A stretch of 64,000 nt of DNA, taken from the NCBI GenBank assembly GCA_016800925.1, contig JABCPU010000086.1, positions 124,001 through 188,000 on the forward strand, in the 5' to 3' direction. The notes under the pieces were generated by a model. It saw only the letters and a program-made list of their open reading frames with translations. It had not been told where the DNA came from and did no database searches. Shown piece after piece: positions 9,398 through 21,870 of the stretch. Position numbers and translations under genes: made by a program. Position 1 is the first letter of the stretch. Every line of letters begins with the position of its first letter. The DNA is from Suillus spraguei. Its lineage: Eukaryota > Basidiomycota > Agaricomycetes > Boletales > Suillaceae.

Positions 9398-12300
9398 ATG
9401 GTTCAACGTCGTTCACCACATAGAGTCACGTTTCCTCCAAACAGCAATAATCTGGCGCGTAGACAGTACTCACTCCGCCATACTTCCGCTGCCAAACGCG
9501 CTCTTGCTTTCGTGAACAGATTCCAGCGTTCCTCGGCTAATTCCCACGCGGTGGGCGCGTCTCCACCATCATCTTCAGACACTACCGTTGATTCGCGTCC
9601 CATACTGGCTACATTGCAGCCCAATTTGCGACGGCTGCCATCTCGTCAGTATCTGTTGATGAAAAACAGTATTCGAGATGTGAGCCAAAATCATGACGTT
9701 CCTATTGGTTCGAAAAGGAAACGCGTCGCGTCGGTTAATGAAAACATTTCTGGCGGTCGGCCCGTGCGTGGGGCTCCGAAACTGAAGAAGCTAAAAGCTT
9801 CACCGATCCGGGACTCATCCAGCGAAGAACTTAGTGATATGGAAGTTGATATTCCTGGTCGCTGGAATACGTCTGACGCTTCCGAAATTGACTGTGATGA
9901 AGAAGCGTGTAAGTCCCTATGCATTATGGTCTTCGACGCACTGATTTTTTTAAAATCTACTATTAGCTGATGAGTTCCTGATAAATGAGGCATCCTTGGG
10001 CCAGCTTAAACGTCGTCGAAAAGATGAACTTCTTCAGTTGTACACTGCAGCGGGTCTATCGGACGATGCGCATAACCTCACAAAGCTGGAGCTCGCAGAA
10101 GCAATCATTGCAGTGCGAGACGATATCGTGTCATTACCTCCCTCATCCCCTCCAGGCCGGGACGCGAGCGACTGTTCCTCGGACGAGGGAAACGCAGCAG
10201 GCGGTGAGGAAACGGACGCTGGAACTGGATATCGAGTTCCTCCAGGTCTGCGGCGCCGTGCTACAGTTCACTTGGCTACAAACCAGGCGAATTCACGCTT
10301 CTTGAAAACACGTAGTTTATCTCTTGGCCATATCAATGCCAGTCACTCATACCCCGACGAGCTACCGGTTACCTCTAAGACCAATGGTGCTGCCGCCCAG
10401 GCGTGAGTCGGATTTTCAGAATTGAATTCGGTGCGCTAACGTCTCACTCAGACGACGGACAACTAGGTCTACATCTAGCCGATCTTCACCCACACCAAGT
10501 TCCTCCAATCAGCTTCCATCCCCTCCTGTTACGAGATTGCGTACTCGTAAAGTATCCGCCGAGGTTGTCGTTCCTCGCCCCTCCACTAGGAGCAAGGGCA
10601 AGGGAAAACAAGTCGAATTCAGCGAAGATATCAAGATCGCTGAATCTGTTCCATTGGGCGAGGAGAGCGAGCTTACCGATCTCACTGAGCTGGAAGAGAA
10701 GACTGCATCGGGCTCACCCAGTCCTCGTCGGCTGCGAAGTCGGGAGAAGCGTGGTGGAGTTAGCGATGATCAGGAATCTGATACACCAAAGCAACGTGGA
10801 AGGGCTAGACGGCAGACTTCGAGAGGGGAGGAGGCAGAAAATTATTTGGAGGACGAGGAAGAGGTCGATGAGCTTATCTCATCCCCATCTCCTACTCCGC
10901 CGCCCATGCGAGGTCGAGCGACGCCTGCGAAAAGACGTCTTCGCTCTCGCAGACTACAAACACATACTCCCCCAAGCGATGGAGGGGAAGGTGATGACGA
11001 AGAGGAAGCTGATGAGGAACAAGTTGAAGAAGATGTGAACGAGGATGGCTCGAGCATGGATGATGAGGAGTCAGAGCAGTCGGAGGATAGCCGAGATGCA
11101 GACGGAGACGATGATGTATATGTGGAGGAAAGTACGTCACCTCTGTTAACAACTACTCCACGCAAGCTCCGCAATGGGAAGGTGGTTGGGGAAGAATGCC
11201 AAGAGGAACCACCTGACGAAGACGAGGAGCAAGACGGTAACGAGTCGGTTGACCTAGAGGCCGAGGATATTGACATCGATGTTGAAGGGGAGGAGATCGA
11301 GGAGGCTGAGGAGATTGATGAAACCATAGACGGAGATGACTGTGGGTTTGTTTTTTCTTGGTTTCTTATGTTTCTCACACAGGTCCTATAGTCGATCTTG
11401 CTGTGGCCACCAAGAAGACTCTTCTCCGTATGCGTCGTGATAACCTTGTCCGAATGTGCGAGACTCGGGATCTGGATGTTGCTGGTACAAAGCCTCAACT
11501 CGCGCGGTCGCTCCTTCAGTGGCGAGATCAACGAACGAGCGAATTCTCTTCGCCGTCCTCCACAGGCACCATTCGTCCACCATCAACAGGTCATCATCGT
11601 GCTAATGGTCGGAGAAAGACCAAGAGCCGCAGCCAAAGCAATACCCCTCCTGTCCTCCCGCGCTCCCATCGAGTTCATCAAGACGAACTGTGCACTCCTC
11701 CATTGTCGGGCGAGAACACAGCTCAGCCAGAGCCAGAGCTAGAACTGGATCTCGAAAGTCTGGGTTTAGAAGATCGAGAAATTCCGCCCGATAAACTCAC
11801 GAAACTGGAGAAGATTGGAAGTGGGGGTTTCAAGGATGTGTTTATCGGTAAGTTTAAGGGCAGGCGGGTTGCCATTGCAGAATTTAGAGATCAGCTCAAT
11901 TCAAGTACGTCGCACTTTCTATCCATGAGGCTTCCACGTCTTGAACATGTGCTGCAGTGGATATCAAAGAACTCAAGCTTCTCGGTGGCTTTGATCATCC
12001 AAATATAGTTCGCTTCGTAAGTATCTCCGTCGAGACAATGTCAAAGTCGTGGTTTACACTGCTTTACAGCTTGGTGTTAGCATACCAGAGAACACGCGCG
12101 AGACACCTGTCATGATAGTCAGCGAACTTTGCTCAAATGGTGATCTCTTCGACTACATTCGCAATGTTCCTGCTCCGTCCCTGAAAAAAGTTGTACGTAC
12201 GCTTGACATTCCTTTTCTCTTCTTGCCTATGCATCTTCCTCATAGTTGAACATTATGCTGGATATTGCGCGTGGCATGGAGTACCTTCATATGCGCAAGC

Positions 12301-12855
12301 CTTCTGTCATCCACAGAGACTGCAAGTCGTCCAACATCCTCATTACTTCTCGTGGCACAGCGAAGATTGCAGACTTTGGTTTGGCCAAAGTGAAACAGTC
12401 CACGCGGTCCATGGTTCGCAGTCTAGTTGGCACTGTTAACTGGCAAGCACCTGAGCTTTGGCATGCGCATCCCAAATACAATCACAAAGTTGATGTCTTT
12501 TCGTGCGCTATGGTGTACTGGGAAATGTTCCAATGGCATGTACCTAACAAGAAGTTCCCTTGGGAGGTAAGCATATTAACGTTCTCTTCTTGTCTCAGTA
12601 CCAAGTCTTTTTAAGGGAATGAACGAGCATGCCATTTACGATATCGTTGGAGCGAAACGCCAGAGGTGAATTGTTACCTTGCAATACAATTATCTTGCAC
12701 ACTGATGAAAGATACTCAGACCATCTACCACAGGCCTGCGGAAACAATGGTGTCCAGACATCATAGATCTCCTCGAGCGGATGTGGGCTCATGAGCCTAA
12801 TGACCGCCCAACTATGTCTGAAGTCGTCAGAGAGCTGGAACGCATTGCTGCCTGA
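9398..12855 (+). CDS. SAP-domain protein with C-terminal TKL-type protein kinase domain
   Basis: A long multi-exon protein. The basic N-terminal region is followed by a SAP-like helix pair (LKRRRKDELLQLYTAAGLS, then LTKLELAEAIIAV), a low-complexity acidic stretch of Glu/Asp runs (about 10840-11340), and a second, clearer SAP domain (LLRMRRDNLVRMCETRDLDV then TKPQLARSLLQW). The kinase domain follows: KIGSGGFKDVFIGKFKGRRV, HPNIVRF, VSELCSNGDLFDYI, VIHRDCKSSNILI, IADFGLAKVK, GTVNWQAPELW and NDRPTMSEVVRELE, with a stop at 12853. HRD and DFG are intact, but the beta-3 VAIK motif reads VAIAEF with no lysine. Introns were traced at about 9909, 10403, 11342, 11905, 12016, 12193, 12568 and 12662. SAP domains bind DNA or chromatin, so a nuclear kinase is inferred; the substrate is unknown. 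The ATG at 9398 is the first in frame. Confidence 0.85.
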
Positions 12856-13411
12856 CAATCTCTGGCACTCAGGCGAACTTAAATCTTTATTCAATCATTG
12901 TCAGTCTCGAACTTGACATTGTTACTAACGGAGATTCCTCGGTTTGCATTGAGGATCATTGTTTATTCTGTGTCATTGGTTCTCTACACTACCATCTTCG
13001 TCATTATCATTTGTCCTCAACTTATATCCCGCATTGTACCCTATCGTAGCAATCCAAATCCGTGCTTGATGTGTAACTGGGAGATGTTCACCACACTGGA
13101 ATTGATGTATTGATGTGCAATTATCACGAGTGCTCATACCAGAAGGAAAACTAATGAACTGTTGAAGCTTGAGCTTGAGGGACAATTGCGTGTGCATGTA
13201 GCCTGCTATGAATAACTTGGATGACTCAGTATATACATTAATTAGTGTCACACCGGTTATGTTATTATGTTTATGGTAGTTCAAGTAATAGCCGTTCCTC
13301 ATTGTCATCGTCATTCAACTCACGTTCAAACCACTGATTTATCTTGTGCCCCTACCTACACAGGCTGAGTCCTGACATAGTGGGTATTTCAAGAGCGACG
13401 CTCTCCCTAAG
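12856..13411. other. intergenic, nothing recognised
   Basis: This is the 3' flank of the kinase gene and the promoter side of the NADH dehydrogenase gene. No conserved frame or RNA was seen. Confidence 0.5.
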
Positions 13412-16109
13412 ATGTATCAACTTACTCGGGTCTGCAAGCCAAGCAGGGCTAGACTCGTTCACCTAGTAGGGATTGGAATACGTCCACCCTTTGTCAGACT
13501 TCTTCCGAGTCGGTCGCTGGCGACAGATGCACTGGTACCACCAAAACCATCAAGGCCAAGGCCGCAGATACCAACTGAGCCTCTTCCAAGATCGCGTTTA
13601 CTTAGCCGTATTCTATTGGTAGCAAAATATACCGGACTTGCGGCACTTTCATCGACATTTGGGGTTCTGTTACTAGGCGCAGGCATATTTATTCACGACG
13701 CTTTTACTTATACGAACAAGGATGTCCACCGCGTACCAGTGTTACCTCTCGCACTTCATCCCGAGCAAGGGGGTCCAAAGAACCTCCCAATTGTAAGAGC
13801 ACTTGTGGATGACGTAGAGGATGATGAAGCAAAGAAACTTTTGGACAAACCGAAGTTGGTGATTGTAGGAGGAGGCTGGGGGGTAATGAATAATTCTGAT
13901 GCACTGGTACTATCGCTGACATGGACATTCGACCAGGCTATTTCTGTCCTGCAAACACTCTCTCCCGGTGACTGGCACGTGACCGTCGTGTCGCCAGAAA
14001 CCTTCACCACATTTACCCCGCTTTTACCATGTGAGTAGGTGCCAGATTGTTATTTTACAAGTTTAGCTGAATGCCTGTAGCGGCTGCGGTTGGTACAGTC
14101 CAAGTTCGTAGTTTAGTTGAACCCCTACGCAAGATTGTAGCACGTCTTCGCGGCCACTTCGTAGACGCCAAGGCTGTTGACCTTGTGATGTCTGAGCGGT
14201 TACTGGAACTGGAAACTCAAGCTTCGACTGGCGAGCTCAAACGTGTTTATCTTCCGTAAGTCGCCACTGTAAAAACGCTCATGTTAATTGACATCATTGA
14301 TGGCCATTTATAGTTATGACAAACTAATTATTGCATGCGGGTCAACTTCCAGTACGCATGGCATCCAGGGTCTGGAGCACTGTTTTCAACTCAAGACCAT
14401 ATCGGATGCGCAAGCCATCCGACGACGGATCCTCGGTAAGACACTTGCGGTCTGTGCTTCTATCATTCATTTGTGGCTTTTCAGACAACTTCGAAACAGC
14501 TAGTCTTCCTACCACAACCCCTGAAGAACGCAAGCGTTTGTTGTCATTCATTGTTTGCGGAGGTGGCCCCACAGGCGTCGAGACAGCAGCCGTATGTTTA
14601 TCTCTGCCAACATATTTCCAGATCTGATAAAAATGATTACTTAATGCAGGAAATCTACGATTTCTGTCAGGAAGACATCGTAAAATACGTATGTTTTGCA
14701 GTCGTCTTATCTTGCGTTGTACCTGACTTGTACTGTATAGTACCCCAAAATATGCCGCGAGGAAGTCTCTATCCATGTAATCCAGTCGCGCGAGCATATT
14801 CTCAATACAGTGCGTGAAACCACCTAAAAAAGTATATAAACCTTACTTTGTGCGCAGTATTCAGAGGCCATCTCAAAATATGCCGAGGTATGCATAACTT
14901 GTCGAGAGCGCTTCAAAGCACTCTAACTGAGCGACTCCACCAGGAAAAGTTTCGTCGTGATAGCGTCGACCTGGTCACTTCTGCTAGGGTCGGTGCCGTC
15001 CACCCTGATCACGTCGTGTACACTGTACGGTCTCTGGATGGGACGATTACCACTCATGAGATTCCGACCAATTTTGTCCTGTGGTCAACTGGCATTGCAA
15101 TGAACCCTTTTACCCGTCGTGTCTCTGCCTTATTGCCTAATCAAGTACACAAGAAAGCCATCGAAGTCGATGCCCATCTTCGTGTCAAAGGTGCACCATT
15201 GGGTGATGTGTATGCTATTGGAGATTGTGCAACTGTACGTCTCTTTATACTGTTTCGTGGTGCTTGGTGTGGATTTCATGGGTTCAGATCGAGACGTCCG
15301 TTGTGAGCCACCTGCTAGAGTTGGTTGATGAGGCCGACAAGAACAAAGATGGCAAGATTGACTTTGATGAATTTGATTTTATGGGTATGTTGGTGGCCTT
15401 TTTCATGGAACGTTGTTTTGACGGCTACTAGTTGCAAGGATCAAACACCGTATACCCATGGCGGAGTCGCAGTTGCAGAAGGTCGGTTTCTGTGCATGTT
15501 CTAAGAAGGCCTTATTCATCCATCCTTCCACTCAGGTCCGAACTTTGTTCGATCTGTATGACTCAGATGCAGACAACAGTCTTTCTTTAAATGAACTGTG
15601 CAAACTGTTGGAAGAAATTGGAAATAAGATAACAGCACTTCCTGCCGTACGTATTCGGAAGTTTAGACGTTATATTACGATTACCTTGACTTTGGTATTG
15701 TCCTTGTCCAGACCGCTCAAGTGGCTTCTCAGCAAGGAAAATATCTCGGCAAGAAGCTAAACCAGTTAGCGAAGAAGCGAGAAGTCCTCGAGGCGAACGA
15801 CATACAAGACCTGGACGAGGCAGTATCCGTACCATTCCGCTATACTCATCTCGGCAGTCTCGCGTATATTGGCAATGCTGCAGTCTTCGATCTGGGCAAT
15901 CTGTCGTTCATGGGCGGCCTCATTGCTATGTACGCGTGGCGAAGCATTTACTGGAGCGAGCAGGTTTCGGCCAGGACACGATTTCTCTTAATGATGGACT
16001 GGATTATTCGGTATGAGTTTTACATTTTTTATTCATGCCAAAGTTGATGCAGATGGTTGACGGTTGCATTCGTAGTGGCGTGTGGGGTCGAGACTTGTCT
16101 AGGCTTTGA
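13412..16109 (+). CDS. external alternative NADH:ubiquinone oxidoreductase with EF-hands (NDE type)
   Basis: Single-subunit rotenone-insensitive NADH dehydrogenase of the mitochondrial inner membrane that passes electrons from cytosolic NADH to ubiquinone without pumping protons. It has a basic N-terminal targeting region and a membrane segment (LAALSSTFGVLLLGAGIFI). The FAD-binding motif KLVIVGGGWG is split from AISVLQTL by an intron; then come DWHVTVVSPETFTTFTPLLP, YDKLIIACGS and the NADH-binding FIVCGGGPTGVETAA. VYAIGDCAT precedes two EF-hand loops, DKNKDGKIDFDE and DSDADNSLSLNE. The C-terminal YTHLGSLAYIGNAAVFDL and FMGGLIAMYAWRSIY end in GVWGRDLSRL at 16107. About ten introns are needed. 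The EF-hands indicate a Ca2+-regulated enzyme like Neurospora NDE1. It is complete and intact. Confidence 0.95.
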
Positions 16110-16792
16110 TTGGACAGAACACTTTATTGCAATATCATCCTTCATCCCAGCCATCGTCTAATTCTTTTCTCTATGATGTGCCATGTAGAACAAACCCTCA
16201 GTATAGTCTCACGAACTATTGTGCCAATCACATAATCTTAGAGTGTGTGCCACAAATGGTCCTTGGCTATGTGGAGTATCATTGGATGAACGGAAAGATT
16301 GTGGTGCAGTGGAAAGCTGAACCATGCAGCAATGGTGCAAGAATTTAATTTGTACCCAATATTCAGGACTTCCGGAGGGCAACTCAAACTTTGGATACTG
16401 CTTCAGTCTTGCTAAGGCGATGATCTGCAAGGGGAAGTCGCCTTTTGTCATGAGAAAAGCGGATGAAGCTTAGTCACTAGCGGAGCAAGTTTGGTATCTA
16501 GTAACTGATATTCGAATAGACCCATCGTGCCCCAGTCTGAAATTAGACCGTTCGAAACTGTAGAGATCGTGACGTTCCTTGTGGAAACAATAGTTCAGTT
16601 CATTATCTTGCAAGAAACCATATCATGTACAATTGCACTGAAGTGACGGAGAAAAGGCTGTGCCCTGCAAACTCCCTCGCAGATCTAGGGCACCTTAAAC
16701 GTACCGCTCGAGTCTCCCCAGTCATTTGTCTGGTCAAGGACTCCATGTGCAAGAATTCTCGAAGAATGATTCCACGAAATTGTCGTTCGACT
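16110..16792. other. convergent intergenic region
   Basis: This lies between the ends of the NADH dehydrogenase gene (plus) and CLP1 (minus). No gene or RNA was recognised. Confidence 0.5.
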
Positions 16793-18751
16793 TTATTCCT
16801 GCCAATCAAAGGACCCCAGAAGAGCTGTCTTGCCGACAAGTGATCCTTGATTGGGCGCAAGTATCGTCATTTTCCGGTTAGGAACATCGATGCTGGTACT
16901 AAACGGACAAGGCAAGAGTAAGCGATGCACGCTATAAGACAAGAAAAGAAAATTCGGAACTACGCAATAAAGTGCAAGAAGACGTACACAACAAGGAAAC
17001 CAACCACACTCAGGTCCAAAATTTCTTCATCATAGCGCTCGGACTCATCCGGGTTGAAGGGTGCAAGTAAGGCGAGTATAGAATTAAGTAGGCCCGAGCT
17101 GCTGGACGCAGGATCAACAAGCACAGGCTGCATCTCGGACAACATGCGTGCAGCACCAATAGGCAATGCGGAAGAAGGAGCCATGCTCTCTACGGCGGGC
17201 GGTCTCGAAGATCAGCCACGTGTTGATGTGTGCAGAAACCTTGCCTACCAGCACCGATGCGATATATCGTTAAATCCTCAAATTTGACGACACACGAGGA
17301 TGGCGAAAGGACGAGGTCTGCTACCGCTTCACCTCCAACAATTGCGGAGGTTATACCAGGGGGCGGGTCTATTTTTTGGCCGTACATGTAGGTATGCAAC
17401 TGATACTTGTGCACGCGTTCCCGATAACTATGGTCCAATTCAACGACCTGGTCAGGTGTTGTGAGGAAATTAAACAGGATCAATAAGAGCACATACTCCT
17501 CCTGACTTTGGTATCTTGACCACTGTAAGCCGGTTGCCAAACAGCCGTTGCATTTCAACGGTCAATTTTTCGTGTCCGACCACAAGAATTGCATTGACTG
17601 TCATAGAGTCAGGTGAAGTACCAATGCATTCAATAAACCGCACTTCTGAAGGCATCGACACATGCTTTTATGAGCGTATGCCTGTTGTCTGGCGCGCTGC
17701 CCGAACTTGATGCAAAAGATGATGGGGTGTCGACAATTAAACCCGACACACGTGCTGGGGATCCACGATCATTGATTGTCCTGCGCTCGAAACAGAAACT
17801 AATTCTCCGCACCCTCAGGGTCATCGTCATCTCTTTCTCTGATATTTTCTCCGAGATTTCGGATAAGTCGGTCTAGTAGAACTGGGTTGCGTTTAGTGTC
17901 TGAATGTCCGTACCAATAGCTTAGCGGTATCAACGCGTTCGAAGAGAGGGCGGTTGGAGCTGATGTAGCAGCAGAGCCAAGAGGATTAGCGGGTGATGCT
18001 GTAGCTATAGGACTGCGAATTGGAGCAGCCGAGATTGTTCCAGGAACTGCCCAACCACCCTGACTGGTGATTCAACACAAGAAAGATGGACGTGTTCCTC
18101 GCATGCTCACCTCACTCGGATCTACATTTACCAATACCGGGGACCAGTTCTGTCCTGCCCTAGCAGTATAATTTGTGAGAATTTTGCATACTGTTGTCTT
18201 TCCTGAATTTTCGGGACCAAGAACAAGGACTCTTGGTGGCTCTGCGTTTGCATTTGCATCATCATCTGAGGCAGGAGAGCCATGCACAATACGAAGTGCT
18301 CTAACACGCATTTGCTCAAAGGCAATGTGTACATTTGCATATGCGGCCATAGGGGTTTCCTCGGATACATATTCGGTAGAGGGGCGGCCTGTAATGTGCT
18401 GAAGGGGATAGATTAGGAACACAAGTTGTGAGCAACGGGGGAGGTGTAGCACTTATCTCCAAGGTACAGCCCTGCCAGGTGAAGACTGCGGCCCTACATT
18501 CGGTGCCGAAAAGATATGTTTTGCCCTCCGCAAGTTCTGCGCCGAAGACCTCGGCTTGACCGTGAGCCAGCTGAGGAGTGGGTTCAGAAGGTGTGGGGCT
18601 GCCTGGAATGAATTTGCCTCGTGGTTGCGCACCAACATACCTTGATTGCCAGGGAATTACCAGGATCGAGCTCGAACCTATACTCTGTCTCCGCCTGAAG
18701 AACCCACTCTTTCATGTCAGGTTGGGTTCCGTCAAAATGTGAATCAGACAT
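16793..18751 (-). CDS. CLP1: mRNA cleavage and polyadenylation factor Clp1
   Basis: Subunit of the pre-mRNA cleavage factor (CF IA in yeast, CF IIm in animals), of the polynucleotide-kinase/Clp1 family. It starts at the ATG at 18751 (MSDSHFDGTQPDMKEWVLQ) and has YRFELDPGNSLAIK, HITGRPSTEYVSEETPMAAY, a P-loop (VLVLGPENSGKTTVCKIL) and VLVNVDPSE. These are followed by GGWAVPGTISAAPI, GLIVDTPSSF, VRFIECIGTSPDSMTVNAIL, SYRERVHKYQLHTYMYGQ and VKFEDLTIYRIGAG. The terminal exon is easy to miss: FLVV is followed by an intron and then TSIDVPNRKMTILAPNQGSL and ALLGSFDWQE, with the TAA at 16793-16795. Ending the gene at the open-frame stop at 16960 would lose this conserved tail. The introns are short and canonical. 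It runs head-to-head with the MFS gene. Confidence 0.93.
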
Positions 18752-19235
18752 CATAGAACGACTACTGATAACTCTCAACACAAGAAACTATAGTTGAAAA
18801 TTCAAGATTTTTCTACGGACGGACGGAATGAAATCGAAAAGGATCTCCTTCGCAGCTTCGTAAGCTCAGATCAATCTGTGTTATTCCACGACACACGCGG
18901 CGAGGACGAAGGTTCTGATTGCGAAGGATGGAAGTGAAGAACAAGGAAGCAATGCACTCGGGTGATGCCTGTTAGGCCAAACTCTAATTCATATTGTTTG
19001 GCGCTTCTTCTTTTGATTTCTAAAACCCGACGTGCCCAGTATGCCGCCAACAACGGAAGGCTCGATGTTACTTTGATGGTCCATGAAAAGCATCCGCCGG
19101 CATCACTAGACCTTCTTACTACGTGATCACCTCAGCTGCGCTTTTATAAGTGATCAGGAATGCCGTAAACGTGTGGCAAGCTACAGGGACTTATAAAGTC
19201 CTCTTTCTTTGCTGTTCAGAGTCCCATTCATCATC
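18752..19235. promoter_or_regulatory. probable divergent promoter region (CLP1 / MFS permease)
   Basis: The 484-nt space between two divergently transcribed starts must contain both promoters. I see no specific binding site that I can name. Confidence 0.4.
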
Positions 19236-21621
19236 ATGGACGCAGTCAGCGACAATTCTGAAAAAAGGGAGGACCATACTCATCCAGCTAGTAGTATCGT
19301 ACACAGCTACGACGTTGATGTCAGTGCTCAGCTGATTGCTGGGACAGACAGTTCCCTCACTCCTCAGCAGGCCTCTCGGTTGAGGTATGCTCTTTTATCG
19401 CCAGCTCTATCTAGACCTTCTATTCATAGCTTTTCATAGGGCCAAGATTGATTGGCATATCATGCCATTTATGTGCAGTAAGTCTTTGAGATCATCGAAA
19501 CTGTTCTCCTGATGAAGACCCATGGACAGTCATGTACTTGTGAGTGTCCTAGTACTGCCAATTCCTACGTTTCTTCTGAACTCTCTCTGTAGGATCACGT
19601 TCATGGATAAAACTACTCTGTCGGAGGCGGCAGTCCTGGGCATACTGTGCGTGTTACCCACATGTTGTCACGTTTCCACCCACTAACCTCTCCCCATGTC
19701 AGTGAGGATGCACATCTATCTGCTAACCAGTACGACTGGCTTGGCACCATATTTTATCTGAGCTATCTCGTTTTTCAATACCCTCAGAATTTGGCATTGC
19801 AGCGCTTCCCTGTTGGAAAATGGATGAGGTACGCTAAGAGTCATTCGCATTCAGTATCTTCCATGTCCTGATGAGCATTCAGCATCAATATCTTTTTGTG
19901 GGCCGTGGTCCTGCTATGTCATGCTGCTTGCAAATCCTTCGGATCATTGTTAGCGGTGCGCTTCTTGCTGGGAATGTGCGAAGGTGCTATCACCCCCGGC
20001 TTCATGATTGTCACCTCCATGTTTTATACTCATGCCGAGAAAACGAGGCGTGTCGGTTATTGGTGTAAGCTCCGCTTCATTTGTCCGTTCTCTCAGTCTC
20101 ATTTTTATCAGTCTTGATGAACGGGTTTGCTGTGATTATTTTGGGTTTTATTAGTTTTGGCCTCCTTCACACGCATACAGCCTCATTCATGCCCTGGCAA
20201 TGGTGAGTCATACAATCTTACATGATGTGGGGGCAGTACCCGACCTTACTGATTGCACAAGGCTCATGATTATCACTGGTACAATTACGTTGATCACCTC
20301 CGTGTTCTTCTGGTGAGTGTGTATGATCATCATGCAGATTACCTGTTCATCCCTTCCGATTTAACTAGGTTTTTCTTCCCCGATTCGCCCACAACCGCTC
20401 GGTTCTTAACTCCACAAGAGAGAGTCGCGGCGATTCGCAGGATTCAAGCGAATCAAAGTGGCATAGAGAACAAACACTTCAAGAAGGAACAGTAAGTTTT
20501 AATATCCATCGTTCGTGGCCCATCACGTCATTCTCTTTTCGGCAGGTTCCTCGAAACCATCAAGGATCCAAAGACGTGGGTAATGGCATTCTTTGCAGGG
20601 TCTGCGTACGTTTTTGAACTATTACATTTCCGCGTATCTAAGCATTCACGTGTTTATCACTGGCAGGAACATCGTGAATTCTGTAAGAAGTCGTTTAATA
20701 ACTTAAGTTTATATACTAAATAATCCTAATGCGTCTTAGCTCACCAATCAACGTCAGTTGATTGTTGCACAGTTCGGTTTCAGTGAGATCCAGACAACTC
20801 TCCTTGGCTGTGTTGATGGTGTGGTTGAAAGTGCGTCTCCCCTTGTGTTGTACCATGCCTTTTTCATCTCCCTGTATGATGCAGTTCTCACCATCTGGCT
20901 GGGAGTGGTTCTTGCTACGCAACCATTCATTGGCAGGTCATATGCTGGTGTACTAATGTACATTCCCGCGATACTCGGCTCGATCCTAGTTAGCACACTT
21001 CCGTTTTCCAACAAAATAGGCTTGCTATTCTCATATTGGATTTCAAGTACGTTTTATGACTTCATTCCGGAAGCGCCCCGAGACGTAAGGCACTGACGGA
21101 CCTTTTCATTTCATTGTCCAGTCTTTGCGATTGCGCCATTTACTATCTTCCTTGGTTGGGTCAGTTCGATAACATCCGGACACACGAAACGTATGGGCCG
21201 TTTATTTTTGTCGTATCTAGTCACAGGCTTAGTGATGCTGCACAGGTATCACCACCAATGGTATTGTCCTGTGCTCATATGCAATTGGCAATGCCGTCAG
21301 TCAGTTTATGTGGAAGGCGCAGTATCAACCCAGGTGCGTCACGAACTTGTTCCCTGGCACATCACGGGGTAATGCTGAATTTGATGTAGAAATCATGTTC
21401 CATGGGCTGTGATTTCATCATGTAATTTTGCTGCTGGTATCGCATTGCTGGTTCTCCGTTTCATGCTCGCCAGTGAAAATAGGAAGCGAGAACGTGAAAC
21501 CCCCGACGGCAAACATGACGTGGTGTACATCATGGACGAATCGGGTGTGGAGAAGAGGGTAGACAAAGCCTTCCTTGATCTTACGGACAAACAAAACTCC
21601 GACTTTCGATATGTTCTATAA
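19236..21621 (+). CDS. MFS permease, allantoate/Dal5-like anion:cation symporter family
   Basis: A 12-helix plasma-membrane transporter of the major facilitator superfamily. It starts at MDAVSDNSEKREDHTHPASS (ATG 19236). Recognisable parts are DWHIMPFMC, MDKTTLSEAAVLGI, LGTIFYLSYLVFQYPQNLAL, LAVRFLLGMCEGAITPGFMI, MFYTHAEKTRRVGYW, the central loop FFPDSPTTARFLTPQERVAA, and later NGIVLCSYAIGNAVSQFMW and NHVPWAVISSCNFAAGIALL. It ends in LTDKQNSDFRYVL with a stop at 21619. This motif set is typical of the fungal Dal5/Tna1/Seo1 group, which takes up allantoate, nicotinate, pantothenate or similar anions; the real substrate is not predictable. Many very small exons interrupt the N-terminal half. 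The frame appears intact after splicing. Confidence 0.88.
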
Positions 21622-21870
21622 GTACTTGGTATTCACGCGCAATGCCCCGCGCAAATTTTCTCTTCGTCCCCAGTTTGTTTTGACGCAATTTAATTAATGA
21701 CTGTTATATCTTTTATACCTTAGCATCCTCGTTACATTTTGTCTATGCCTGTGTTGTTTGGTACTTCAGTGTTTATTTCTGGGATGATGTTCTGATATAT
21801 TCCTTGTACAAAATAGAGGTCAACTGTATCATAGATGTGATTCTATCTGGTACAATAACTCCGGATATGA

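Noticed and set aside
10842..11531. 229-codon Ser-rich minus-strand frame
   Set aside because: Mirror image of the Glu/Asp-rich region of the SAP kinase; low-complexity shadow.
16960..17184. CLP1 ending at the stop at 16960
   Set aside because: A further intron joins FLVV to TSIDVPNRKMTILAPNQGSL, the conserved Clp1 C-terminus, ending at 16793.
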